Shown here: positions 49,834 through 57,527 of the stretch, piece after piece
Position numbering within the stretch: the first letter of the stretch is position 1
Layout: every line of letters begins with the position of its first letter
Origin: JALYYC01 sp039922495
GTDB taxonomy: Bacteria; Chloroflexota; Dormibacteria; CF-121
Assembly: GCA_039922495.1 (NCBI GenBank)
Contig: JBDTEO010000005.1
Coordinates: 1 to 64,000, forward strand
Direction of reading: 5' to 3'
DNA length: 64,000 nt
Made by a program: the position numbers and the translations under genes
The notes under the pieces: generated by a model
The model's database searches: none
What the model saw: only the letters and a program-made list of their open reading frames with translations
What the model was told of the DNA's origin: nothing

Positions 49834-51387
49834 ATGGGAGCGTGGGGTCGGGCATCTGCGCGCCATGCGTGGGCGTTACCCTGTAGCGCGTTACTGCTGA
49901 GCCTGCTCGGATTTTCCATCACGCAGGCGCCGGTGATGGCGAACGCCGCCACCCTCAACCCCTACGGCTTTTCGGTCTGGGGCTATCAAAATCGAATCAC
50001 GGCATCGGGGCTCAAGTGGGCACGCGTGCAACGCGATTGGTCGTCAATCGAAACCGCGCCCGGCGTCTACAGTTTTGGCGGCATGGATGCGGACGTGGCC
50101 GCGGCCAACGCCGCCGGGGTCCACATCACCGTCCCCTTGCAGGATGCCCCGAGCTTTCACAAGTCCCAGGTCTGCAATGGCGTGAATCTGTTCCCGAGCC
50201 CGAGCGAGATGAGTGTATTTGCCACCGTCATGGCCAGCCGCTACAACGGCCGCAACGGGCATGGCTATGTCGACAGCTTCGAAATCGGCAATGAAGAGTG
50301 GGATGGCTACTGGGGCGGGAGCTGGGCCAACACCCTTCCCTGCCGCGCGGCCAACTATTACGGGCCGGTGCTCAAGGCCGGCTATCAAGCCGTCAAGGCG
50401 CAATCGCCCAATGCCCTGGTCGGCATGTTCGGGATGTGGTGGGTGAACACGCCCCACATCCAGAGCTACATGACCTGGCTCTACCAGAACGGCTATGGCT
50501 CGTACATGGACTTTGCCAACTTCCATTACTATCCCGGCGGGAATCCGGCGGTCACGAGTGGCGACACGCCGTCCTACGACCTCGAGTGGCAGACCATCCG
50601 CGGCGTCCAGGCGGCCCACGGTGATGGCGGAAAGCCGGTCTGGTGCACCGAGACCGGCTGGGCCATCAATAGCAATGGCCAGCCAGGACCGCTCGTCAGC
50701 CTGGCACAGCAGTCGCAATACCTGCAATACGTCCTCGACAGCTCGCGGACGTCGGGCGTGATGCAGCGCGTCTTCATCTACATGATCAGCGATACGGGCA
50801 CCGACGGCATGAATCTCTACCCGCCGTCCGGGCCGTTGCCGAGTTACACGATGCTCGAGAGCTACATCGCGCGCTATCCCTCCTGGGGTGCGGCGGCACC
50901 CGCGCCGACGCCAACGCCGGCGCCGACGCCAACACCGACCCCGACACCGACCCCGGCGCCCACGCCGGCGCCGACGCAGGCCCCGACCCCCGGACCGACG
51001 CATGCCCCGTCCGCGACGCCCGCCCCGACGAATGGCGCGACGCCGGCACCGACGCATAGCGTGGCCGCGGCGCCGACGACCAAGCCGGCGGCCTCCCATA
51101 ACGGGTCGTCGGGACAGCCCTCCGCAAAACCGGCCGGCGGCGGAAACGTGACCGCCCTCAAGCCATCGAACCCCGGTAGCGCCGGAACGGCAGGGATCTT
51201 CCCGGCCGAGGTCAAGAATGGCGGACCGCTCAACGTCGGTCGCCTGCTAGCCGTGGTCCCACGGATCCTCGGCTCAGCCGGCATGATGCTGCTCCTCTGG
51301 CTCTCGCTCGGCGCCGTGGTCTGGGTGGTGCTCCGTGTGCTGACGCTGTTCTCGTTGGCTCGTCGCCACCAGGCCGTCCGCTTCTGA
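49834..51387 (+). CDS. Membrane-anchored GH39-like glycoside hydrolase with Pro/Thr linker
   Basis: The 517-residue paralogue of the protein at 13695 has a signal peptide (about 1-38), a GH-A-type barrel with acid/base Glu in EIGNEEWDGYWGG (about 153) and nucleophile in WCTETGW (about 272), a long T-P/A-P repeat linker (about 353-420) and a C-terminal membrane helix (MMLLLWLSLGAVVWVVLRVL). The catalytic domains are very similar, but the C-terminal modules differ: membrane-anchored here, released there. It is the last gene of the polysaccharide locus, after a 124-base gap that may hold its own promoter. Confidence 0.8.
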   Translation: MGAWGRASARHAWALPCSALLLSLLGFSITQAPVMANAATLNPYGFSVWGYQNRITASGLKWARVQRDWSSIETAPGVYSFGGMDADVAAANAAGVHITVPLQDAPSFHKSQVCNGVNLFPSPSEMSVFATVMASRYNGRNGHGYVDSFEIGNEEWDGYWGGSWANTLPCRAANYYGPVLKAGYQAVKAQSPNALVGMFGMWWVNTPHIQSYMTWLYQNGYGSYMDFANFHYYPGGNPAVTSGDTPSYDLEWQTIRGVQAAHGDGGKPVWCTETGWAINSNGQPGPLVSLAQQSQYLQYVLDSSRTSGVMQRVFIYMISDTGTDGMNLYPPSGPLPSYTMLESYIARYPSWGAAAPAPTPTPAPTPTPTPTPTPAPTPAPTQAPTPGPTHAPSATPAPTNGATPAPTHSVAAAPTTKPAASHNGSSGQPSAKPAGGGNVTALKPSNPGSAGTAGIFPAEVKNGGPLNVGRLLAVVPRILGSAGMMLLLWLSLGAVVWVVLRVLTLFSLARRHQAVRF

Positions 51388-51407
51388 CCGAGCGGGACGA
51401 TGTCGAT

Positions 51408-52598
51408 GTGCTCGTTGTTGGCGCCGGACTGATCGGCCTGGCCACCGCTCGCACACTGATCCGCCGCCGGCCGGGCGCCCGCGTCGCCGTCCTGGAGAAG
51501 GAAGCGCAGATCGCCTCGCACCAGAGCGGCCACAACAGCGGGGTCATCCACTCGGGCATTTACTATCAGCCCGGATCGCTCAAGGCACGCCTCTGCGTTG
51601 AGGGCGGCGCCTTGCTGCGCGCCTTCTGCGATGAACATGGCATCGCCCATCCGGAATGCGGAAAGCTGATCGTGGCGGTGCGGGAGGGCGAGCTCGATCG
51701 CCTCGATGCGTTGAAACGCCGCGGCGCGGCGAACGGGCTCCGCGGCCTGGAGGTGCTGGAGGGCAGTGAGATCCGCCAGGTCGAGCCGATGGCAAGCGGA
51801 TTGCGCGCCATCTACTCACCCGGAACGGCCATCGTCGATTACGGACTGGTGGCGCGGGCGCTGGCTGACGATGTCCGTACCGGCGGCGGCACCATCATGA
51901 CGGGCCGGCGCGTCACCGCGCTGCGCCGCCGCGAGGGGGACTGGGATGTCGAGTGCGCCGGCGACCGCATCCGGGCGCGAACCGTCATCACCTGTGCCGG
52001 GCTCCAGTCAGACGCCCTGGCGATCATGACCGGGGCCGCGCGCGAGCCCCGGATCGTCCCCTTTCGGGGCGAATACTGGCAACTGGACGCGCGACCCGCC
52101 TCGCTCGTGAACGGCCTGATCTATCCCGTTCCGGATCCCGCGCTTCCCTTCCTCGGTGTGCATTTCACGCGCCGAGTCGACGGGCAGGTTTGGGTCGGCC
52201 CCAACGCGATCCTCGCCCTCGCCCGGGAAGGCTATCGGCGGTCGCAGGTCAGCGCCGCAGACACCCTGGCCTTGCTGCGCTGGCCCGGTTTCTATCGATT
52301 GGTCCGGCGCTATTGGCGGATGGGGGTTCAGGAGACCAGGCTGATGGTCAACAGGCACGCCCTGATCAGCGAGTTACGACGATATCTGCCGGCCCTCCAG
52401 CCGGGCGATCTTCGACCTGGACCATCCGGGGTGCGGGCGCAGGCCGTTTCGCGAGACGGCCGCCTGCTGGACGACTTCATGTTCTCCGAAGGCGAGCATC
52501 TGCTGCACGTGCGCAACGCCCCATCCCCGGCGGCCACCGCCTGCCTGGCGATCGCCGAGATGATCGCCGACCGCCTCGATCGCAACGCTCCGACCTAG
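51408..52598 (+). CDS. lhgO: L-2-hydroxyglutarate oxidase (LhgO family)
   Basis: The 396-residue FAD protein has the dinucleotide motif VVGAGLIGLATARTL, the LhgO signature SHQSGHNSGVIHSGIYY, CGKLIVA, and the FAD-binding C-terminal LLDDFMFSEGEHLLHVRNAP with SPAATACLAIAEMI. It oxidises L-2-hydroxyglutarate to 2-oxoglutarate. GTG 51408 is the first usual start; a CTG at 51384 would add eight residues (MTERDDVD) before the FAD strand. The C-terminal end is antisense to the apparent tail of the sigma-factor gene. Confidence 0.87.
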   Translation: MLVVGAGLIGLATARTLIRRRPGARVAVLEKEAQIASHQSGHNSGVIHSGIYYQPGSLKARLCVEGGALLRAFCDEHGIAHPECGKLIVAVREGELDRLDALKRRGAANGLRGLEVLEGSEIRQVEPMASGLRAIYSPGTAIVDYGLVARALADDVRTGGGTIMTGRRVTALRRREGDWDVECAGDRIRARTVITCAGLQSDALAIMTGAAREPRIVPFRGEYWQLDARPASLVNGLIYPVPDPALPFLGVHFTRRVDGQVWVGPNAILALAREGYRRSQVSAADTLALLRWPGFYRLVRRYWRMGVQETRLMVNRHALISELRRYLPALQPGDLRPGPSGVRAQAVSRDGRLLDDFMFSEGEHLLHVRNAPSPAATACLAIAEMIADRLDRNAPT

Positions 52599-53585
52599 AC
52601 AACAACCCCCCTTTGGCGTCGGTCGGATCGATGGCATCGGGCTCGGTGGGATCGGTGGCTTCGGGCTCGGGATCACGTTCCGTGGAGTCGGCCGCGGACG
52701 CGCCGTCCGGGTAACCCGCCCAACGGCTCGCGGGAGGCTGACGATCGTCGTTGGAACCGGTTCCGACAGCAGATTGCCAGACCGCGCCGGCTCGCCGGCG
52801 GAGGAGGCCGCTTCCGGGGGTCTGCCGGCAAGCCACGCAGCCGATCGGACGCCGGCGCTGACGGGCGCCATCGGCGCCAGGACCGCCCGACTGGCAGCGG
52901 GCGGCGGAGCAGCGTGCGTCGGCGACGCGCTGGACGTGACGAGCACGGCCGCGACCACCGGGACCAGGGCCGCGGCGGTCACCGAGTCAACGAGATCGGT
53001 GAAAACGACCCGCTGGCGGAGGTGATCGAGCGCCACGAAGCCGAGAACGGCGGCGAGCCTGGCCGCGACCAAGGAGGCCCGTCGCCGGGCCCGATGCCGC
53101 AACTGGGCGGCGGCCATGTAGCTCATCCCGAGGTTGCTGGCAATTTCGCCCAGCGGACGGTCCTCGACCGCGGATTGCCAGAGAACCTGGCGTTCCCGGT
53201 TTCCTAATTGGTGAAGGACGGCCGCAAGCAGCTGCCGGTCGATCACCGCGACGTCACAATCCGGCGCAGCACGCGCATCGGCAGCCAGCACGGTAAGCGC
53301 GGATCCGAGTCGCTTGCGACGCCGGAGCACGTCAAGACAGTGGTTGCGGGCGACCGTCATCAGCCAGGCGCGGGCCGGTCCGCTGGTTGACGGCGTTGGC
53401 AGGGAGGAGATGGCACGCAGGAAGACCTCATGGGTCGCATCCGCCGCATCCTCCGGGCTCTTCAACAGTCGGCGGCAGAGATGGAACACCGCACTGGCGT
53501 TCGCCTCGTAGAGATCGGATAACCAGCGACGGCAGCGTTCATGGGGATCGTCCGAACGAATATCCTCGTACCCAAAGGCCGGCAT
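52374..53585 (-). CDS. ECF sigma factor with C-terminal membrane helix and Pro-rich tail
   Basis: From ATG 53585, sigma region 2 spans about residues 22-92 (YEANASAVFHLCRRLL, DATHEVFLRAI, ARAWLMTVARNHCLDVLRRR) and region 4 about 115-172 (LGNRERQVLWQSAVEDRPLG, LGMSYMAAAQLRHRARRR). A hydrophobic helix (about 200-219, VTAAALVPVVAAVLV) and a long Ala/Pro/Ser-rich tail follow, suggesting a membrane-tethered sigma factor with an outer domain. The frame stays open to 52374, antisense to 225 bases of lhgO. Codon pattern near 52620-52700 looks better in another frame, so the true C-terminus is uncertain. Confidence 0.75.
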   Translation of the reverse strand: MPAFGYEDIRSDDPHERCRRWLSDLYEANASAVFHLCRRLLKSPEDAADATHEVFLRAISSLPTPSTSGPARAWLMTVARNHCLDVLRRRKRLGSALTVLAADARAAPDCDVAVIDRQLLAAVLHQLGNRERQVLWQSAVEDRPLGEIASNLGMSYMAAAQLRHRARRRASLVAARLAAVLGFVALDHLRQRVVFTDLVDSVTAAALVPVVAAVLVTSSASPTHAAPPPAASRAVLAPMAPVSAGVRSAAWLAGRPPEAASSAGEPARSGNLLSEPVPTTIVSLPRAVGRVTRTARPRPTPRNVIPSPKPPIPPSPMPSIRPTPKGGCCLGRSVAIEAVGDHLGDRQAGGGRRGWGVAHVQQMLAFGEHEVVQQAAVSRNGLRPHPGWSRSKIARLEGRQISS

Positions 53586-53597
53586 CTTCTCAATAAC

Positions 53598-53627
53598 AGG
53601 GTAGTTTCGGCACCCGCCGGCTGTCAA
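53598..53627 (-). promoter_or_regulatory. Promoter of the ECF sigma gene
   Basis: On the minus strand TTGACA (53622-53627), 18 bases and TACCCT (53598-53603), 12 bases before the ATG at 53585. The leader would be only a few bases long. Confidence 0.55.
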
Positions 53628-53657
53628 ATCTTGCCAACCCAAAACGTCTTTATTGAC

Positions 53658-53972
53658 GTGGCCGAAGCAAGGCGGCTCAAAGCTGGGCGCTGGCGCATTT
53701 ACGCTGGCGATGAGGGGCAGATCGTACGGGATCCGACCTCCGGCGCGATCGCGACGTTTGATACGCTGGCCGATGCGCGCCGATGGTGGGCACGACTGCA
53801 TCCTGACGATCGGCCGCTTACAGAGGCCAGAAGATGTGCTCGTTGCGGCGGCTACTTCGGCGCCAGTACCGGCTGGAGCGTCTTCGATGGTCGCGATTAC
53901 CATCCCTCGCACGCGCCAAAAACGCTTGAGGATCGCCAGCCGGCAGACAGCCTGGCCAAGCGGAAGACGTAG
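53658..53972 (+). CDS. Small hypothetical protein with a C-x2-C motif
   Basis: A frame of about 104 residues from GTG 53658 encodes MAEARRLKAGRWRIYAGDEG, then ADARRWWARLHPDD and a zinc-ribbon-like RRCARCGGYFG. The frame is open further upstream to 53541, but that would run through the sigma-factor promoter. No ribosome binding site was seen and no family recognised. It ends 23 bases before the rhodanese gene. Confidence 0.4.
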   Translation: MAEARRLKAGRWRIYAGDEGQIVRDPTSGAIATFDTLADARRWWARLHPDDRPLTEARRCARCGGYFGASTGWSVFDGRDYHPSHAPKTLEDRQPADSLAKRKT

Positions 53973-53983
53973 CGTTCGCGGCG

Positions 53984-53989
53984 TAGAGT
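53984..53989 (+). promoter_or_regulatory. -10 element for leaderless rhodanese-CBS gene
   Basis: TAGAGT (53984-53989) ends 6 bases before the ATG at 53996, and no Shine-Dalgarno sequence is present, so the mRNA probably starts at the ATG. Confidence 0.45.
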
Positions 53990-53995
53990 GGCCGC

Positions 53996-54694
53996 ATGCC
54001 GAAGCCGATCTTCGAGGTGTCCGAGCTCAAGACGCAGCTTGCCAGGGGCGCCCAGCTCGTCGACGTGATGCCGGCGGAGGATTTCGCCGAAGACCACCTG
54101 CCGGGGGCGATCAATATCCCCCTTCGCGACCTCAACGCCGGGACCGCCGCGACGCTGCGGCGAGACCGGCCGGTCATCGCCTATTGCGACGACTTCGCTT
54201 GAGACCTCTCGCCCAGGGCCGCGTGGCGGCTCGAGACGCTCGGGTTCGAGGCGATGGACTTCGCACCGGGCAAACAGGCCTGGTACGAGGAGAACGAACC
54301 TCGCGAGGGGAAGGCCGCTGAGGAGACCTGGATTGGCGACGTGATGGATGCCGACGTCCCGACCTGCCGGCTGACCGATCGCATCGGCGACGTCCGCGAG
54401 CGGGTCCGAACGGACGGCCACGACATCTGTGTCGTGGTCAACGACCAGCGGATCGTCCTCGGGTTGCTGCGAAAGGACGCCCTCGAGGCCGACGACAGCG
54501 TCACCGCCGAAGCGGTCATGCATGTCGGGCCCAGCACCTTCCGGCCAAACCTCTCCCTGGAAGAGATGTTGAAGTTCCAGCGCGAGCACAACATCAAGAC
54601 CGTCAGCCTGATCACGACGCCCAAGGGCCGGCTGCTCGGGACGATCGCGCGAAACGACCTCGAAGCCACACTCGCCCACGACGCGTCGCCCTAG
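53996..54694 (+). CDS. Rhodanese-CBS protein with in-frame UGA at the catalytic position (selenoprotein candidate)
   Basis: One frame of 233 codons is interrupted only by TGA at 54200-54202 (residue 69). Upstream lies the first part of a rhodanese domain (LVDVMPAEDFAEDHLPGAIN, VIAYCDDFA). Directly after the TGA the same frame continues DLSPRAAWRLETLGFEA, the second half of the fold. A CBS pair follows (about 107-230; VMDADVPTCRLTDRIGDV, HVGPSTFRPNLSLEEMLKF). Rhodaneses use Cys in a C-x4-R loop, and here UGA-D-L-S-P-R puts UGA exactly there. Selenocysteine, a TGC-to-TGA nonsense mutation or a base-call error are the options. Intact codons after the stop and a hairpin downstream favour selenocysteine. 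The CBS pair suggests adenosine-nucleotide sensing. Confidence 0.75.
54207..54236 (+). promoter_or_regulatory. SECIS-like hairpin downstream of the UGA
   Basis: Starting 4 bases after TGA 54200-54202, TCTCG (54207-54211) pairs with CGAGA (54232-54236). Inside, GCCGC (54218-54222) pairs with GCGGC (54226-54230) around the loop GTG (54223-54225). The loop begins 21 bases after the UGA with G first, within the range described for bacterial SECIS elements. In GC-rich DNA a hairpin can arise by chance. Confidence 0.45.
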
Positions 54695-54703
54695 CAAACC
54701 GGT

Positions 54704-55936
54704 TTAGAACAGGGCGCCGGAGCCGAGGCGGGTGAGGCGCCAGAAGATGTCAGGGTCGAAGATGCCGCCGGTCGTCTTCAGTGGGATCTTCGTTTTCTCG
54801 TCGCCGACCCGGAGCGTAACCGAGCCCACGTTCGACCCCGACGCCAGAGGCGGCGCGACTGGTTTAAGGTCGGTGGTGATGTGCTCGGCCATGCCGTCGT
54901 AGACCACCCAGTTGACATCCTGCTCGACGAAGACGGTCGCCTGGTCGCCCCAGGGAGCCGCGTACTCGGCGATGACCTGCTCGGTGGAGATGATCGAGCG
55001 ATAGTGAAGCGCCGGAACCACGGCGTGGATCAGGCCGGTCGCGCCGTTGAAGGCATTCTCCAGCGTCGGCAGGCCGAGAACAGCCCCGTACAACCGTGCC
55101 GGCTGGCCGTCAGCCTGGATGTCCGCGGCAAAGACGAAGCAGGCTCCGGCCTGCGGACTGGATCCGGTCTTCACGCCGATGATCCCCTCCTGTCCGAGCG
55201 CGGCATCGACGTTGAAGACGCGCCCACCCACCGGGAGCGTCGCCTCAGGCTGCTTGACGATCTCGGCAAAGACCGGATTGCGCATCGCCACCTGGGCGAG
55301 GGTGATCAGGTCGCCGGGTGTCCCCACCGAATCCGGTGAGAACCCGCTCGCGTCGACATATTTCGTTTGGGTCATCCCGACCGCCAGCGTCCGGGCATTC
55401 ATCTTGCCGACAAACGCTGGCAGCGATCCCGCATCCCAGGTCGCCAGCAAATCGGCTACGTTGTTCCCCGACGGCACCAACAGCGCCTCGAGGGCCTGAT
55501 ACTCGGTGAGCTGCTCACCGGCGACCACCGGAAAGACCGACTGGCCCTGGTCCTTCTCACTCTGGTAGGTCGCCACATCGGCAGCCGACACCGGTATCAT
55601 CGGCCCCTGTTGCGCCAGGGGCAAGGGGTGATCCTCGAGGATCTGCAAGGCAGTCATCATCTTGACCGTGCTGGCCAGCGGCTGCGCCGTTTGCGGGCCG
55701 TGGCTGGCGATCGTCCCCAAGCCGGCAACCGCAATCGCGGCACTCCCGGTCGAGGGCCAGGGTAACTCCGGCGGCGTCGAGCCAATTTGATGGCTGACCG
55801 GCTGCAGCGATGTCGGGCCGATCCGTGGAACGGGCCGGAGGATCTGGAGGGTGATCAGGATAATCAATACGAAGCCGGCGAGCCCGAAGGCGAGCGCCTC
55901 ACGATTGATACCAAATCGGCCGGCGAGCTGGTTCAC
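54704..55936 (-). CDS. D-alanyl-D-alanine carboxypeptidase (PBP5-type, S11 family)
   Basis: The 410-residue serine peptidase has an N-terminal membrane anchor (AFGLAGFVLIILITL, about 15-35) and all three penicillin-binding motifs: S-x-x-K in ASTVKMM (about 89), S-x-N in VPSGNNVADLL (about 156) and K-T-G in GVKTGSS (about 256). It trims pentapeptide side chains in peptidoglycan. GTG 55936 is preceded by AGGGGG at good spacing and was preferred to the TTG at 55954. A C-terminal beta-rich region follows, as in PBP5-like enzymes. Confidence 0.86.
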   Translation of the reverse strand: MNQLAGRFGINREALAFGLAGFVLIILITLQILRPVPRIGPTSLQPVSHQIGSTPPELPWPSTGSAAIAVAGLGTIASHGPQTAQPLASTVKMMTALQILEDHPLPLAQQGPMIPVSAADVATYQSEKDQGQSVFPVVAGEQLTEYQALEALLVPSGNNVADLLATWDAGSLPAFVGKMNARTLAVGMTQTKYVDASGFSPDSVGTPGDLITLAQVAMRNPVFAEIVKQPEATLPVGGRVFNVDAALGQEGIIGVKTGSSPQAGACFVFAADIQADGQPARLYGAVLGLPTLENAFNGATGLIHAVVPALHYRSIISTEQVIAEYAAPWGDQATVFVEQDVNWVVYDGMAEHITTDLKPVAPPLASGSNVGSVTLRVGDEKTKIPLKTTGGIFDPDIFWRLTRLGSGALF

Positions 55937-55974
55937 TGATCCCCCTCTCGCCAACGCTACTCGCTCTCGCGCGG

Positions 55975-57108
55975 TTACGCTCGGCGAGGGGCGCGGGAGG
56001 GTGAAAACGTGAAGCCCATGGCGATCATGCCAAGCGCGCCGACGACGAGGACCAGGAACGGCGCGGTCAGCACCCCCGTGGCGTCGAGGAGCACACCACC
56101 CAGCAGCGGCCCGAAGAAGGCGAGCAGATAGCCAATGGTCAGCATCAGCGCGGAGTAACCGGCCACCTCGCCCTGGGCGCGGGCGAGCAGCGGTGGCAAC
56201 GCCATGGACCCGGTGAACGCCATGCTCGAGCCGGCCCCAGCCAGGATGACGAACAGCCAGGCCAGACCGGTCAGGCCGAGCACCAGGCCAAGCGAGCCCA
56301 CCAGGGTGACGCCCCCGGCCGCCAGGTAATACGTCCGGGAGGTCGCGAAGGTCCCCCTGATGCTGATCAGGACGACCGCCATGCCCAGCACGGACAGGCC
56401 GAGCAAGAGCAGCACGAGCGCGGACGCGTTCTGCCCTTTGGCATGCATGAGGAAGGGGAGCCAGGTCACCGCGGTGACGTAGACGGCGCTTTGCGCGGCG
56501 AACAGGACGCCGGCGCGCCAGACCTGCGGGTTGTGGAGCAGCGCGGCGAGATGGGACGGCGCGGCCGCTTCGAGCTCATCGCGCGGGGCCAGCACCAGCC
56601 ACAGCGAGCACGCCAGCAGCGCCGGCACGCCCCAGACAATGAAGGTGCCGCGCCATCCGACGACCGGGAGCAGGTAGACGGTGCTGGTGGTTGCGACGGC
56701 ACCCCCCAGGTTGAGACCCGCGGTGTAGATCGCGGAGACCCGTTGGATCTGCGCTGGGAACCAGCCGCGGACGACGGCCGATGCCGGCGGCTGCGCGATC
56801 GCGGTGCCGATGCCCACCACCAGCGTCCCCAGGTAGAGCAGCAGCACAGCAGGGTCGAGCACACGAAGGAACGCGCCGAGGGCGATGGCGGCGGTGGCGG
56901 CCGCGATCAACCGGCGCGGCCCGATCAGGTTGGACAGGAGCGCGCCCGGCACCGCAAAAAGACCAAGACAGAGAAAGGGCAAGGAGGTCAGCGCGCCGGA
57001 GAGGGCGAAGCTTAGGTGGAGATCGGAGCGGATCGTCGGGAGAACCGGCGTGACCCCGAGAATGACCGAGCGCAGGTTGAAGGCGACAAAGGTCGCCAGG
57101 ATAAGCGG
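55975..57108 (-). CDS. MFS transporter (CynX/NimT-like), start codon unresolved
   Basis: The protein has about 12 membrane helices and MFS signatures (NLIGPRR after helix 2, VVGIGTAIAQPPASAVVRGW, VVGWRGTFIVWGVPALLA). The first usual start in frame is a TTG at 56982, which would remove helix 1. Upstream the same frame continues with PLILATFVAFNLRSVILGVT and LPTIRSDLHLSF, clearly the missing first helix, up to at least 57108, but no ATG, GTG or TTG lies between there and the in-frame stop near 57200. Either an unusual start codon or a frameshift around 57110 is present; an ATG in another frame at about 57155 would fit the latter. The substrate is unknown. Confidence 0.72.
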   Translation of the reverse strand, partial: PLILATFVAFNLRSVILGVTPVLPTIRSDLHLSFALSGALTSLPFLCLGLFAVPGALLSNLIGPRRLIAAATAAIALGAFLRVLDPAVLLLYLGTLVVGIGTAIAQPPASAVVRGWFPAQIQRVSAIYTAGLNLGGAVATTSTVYLLPVVGWRGTFIVWGVPALLACSLWLVLAPRDELEAAAPSHLAALLHNPQVWRAGVLFAAQSAVYVTAVTWLPFLMHAKGQNASALVLLLLGLSVLGMAVVLISIRGTFATSRTYYLAAGGVTLVGSLGLVLGLTGLAWLFVILAGAGSSMAFTGSMALPPLLARAQGEVAGYSALMLTIGYLLAFFGPLLGGVLLDATGVLTAPFLVLVVGALGMIAMGFTFSPSRAPRRA

Positions 57109-57198
57109 ACGAGTTGCGCGGCGAGCGATGAACCCATTGGACCACGGATGGGCATTTACAAATGCCGTGGCCTGGCCTAGGATTCGCCGATGATCCGG

Positions 57199-57516
57199 TC
57201 AGCCTGCCTGGACTATCCCGCCCTCGGGCGTCGGGTATGCCGAGTGGATGCGCGACTTCAGTCGCCGGCGGCGGTCCTCAACCAACTCGCCATACCAACG
57301 CCGATAGGCTTCCGACAGGGCCTGCGTGTCATACCCCACGAGGCTCAGTGCTCTGAAAATCGCGACCGGTTTGGCCGCCACGCCATTCTCGGCAGCCCAG
57401 ACCGCCGCCAGGCTCACACCCAGGATCCGACCAAATTCGGCTTGCCCGATACTGAGCCGCCGCCTGAGTTGAACGATCGGATTCTCGCCCACGGGGCTGA
57501 CTATGCACGCGCTCAT
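57199..57516 (-). CDS. Small XRE-like HTH protein (paralogue A)
   Basis: The 105-residue protein has a helix-turn-helix at about residues 12-45 (VQLRRRLSIGQAEFGRILGV, SLAAVWAAENG) and a helical C-terminus (LVGYDTQALSEAYRRWYGEL). It closely resembles the protein at 58449 in length, HTH and the GYD...Y-R-x-W segment. Its ATG is only 11 bases from the divergent CAP-domain gene, so it may repress that gene and itself. Confidence 0.7.
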   Translation of the reverse strand: MSACIVSPVGENPIVQLRRRLSIGQAEFGRILGVSLAAVWAAENGVAAKPVAIFRALSLVGYDTQALSEAYRRWYGELVEDRRRRLKSRIHSAYPTPEGGIVQAG

Positions 57517-57527
57517 GGTTTGGGTCT

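Noticed and set aside
53541..53657. Upstream extension of the small C-x2-C protein to an ATG at 53541
   Set aside because: It would run through the start and promoter of the divergent sigma factor gene; initiation inside, at 53658, is more plausible.
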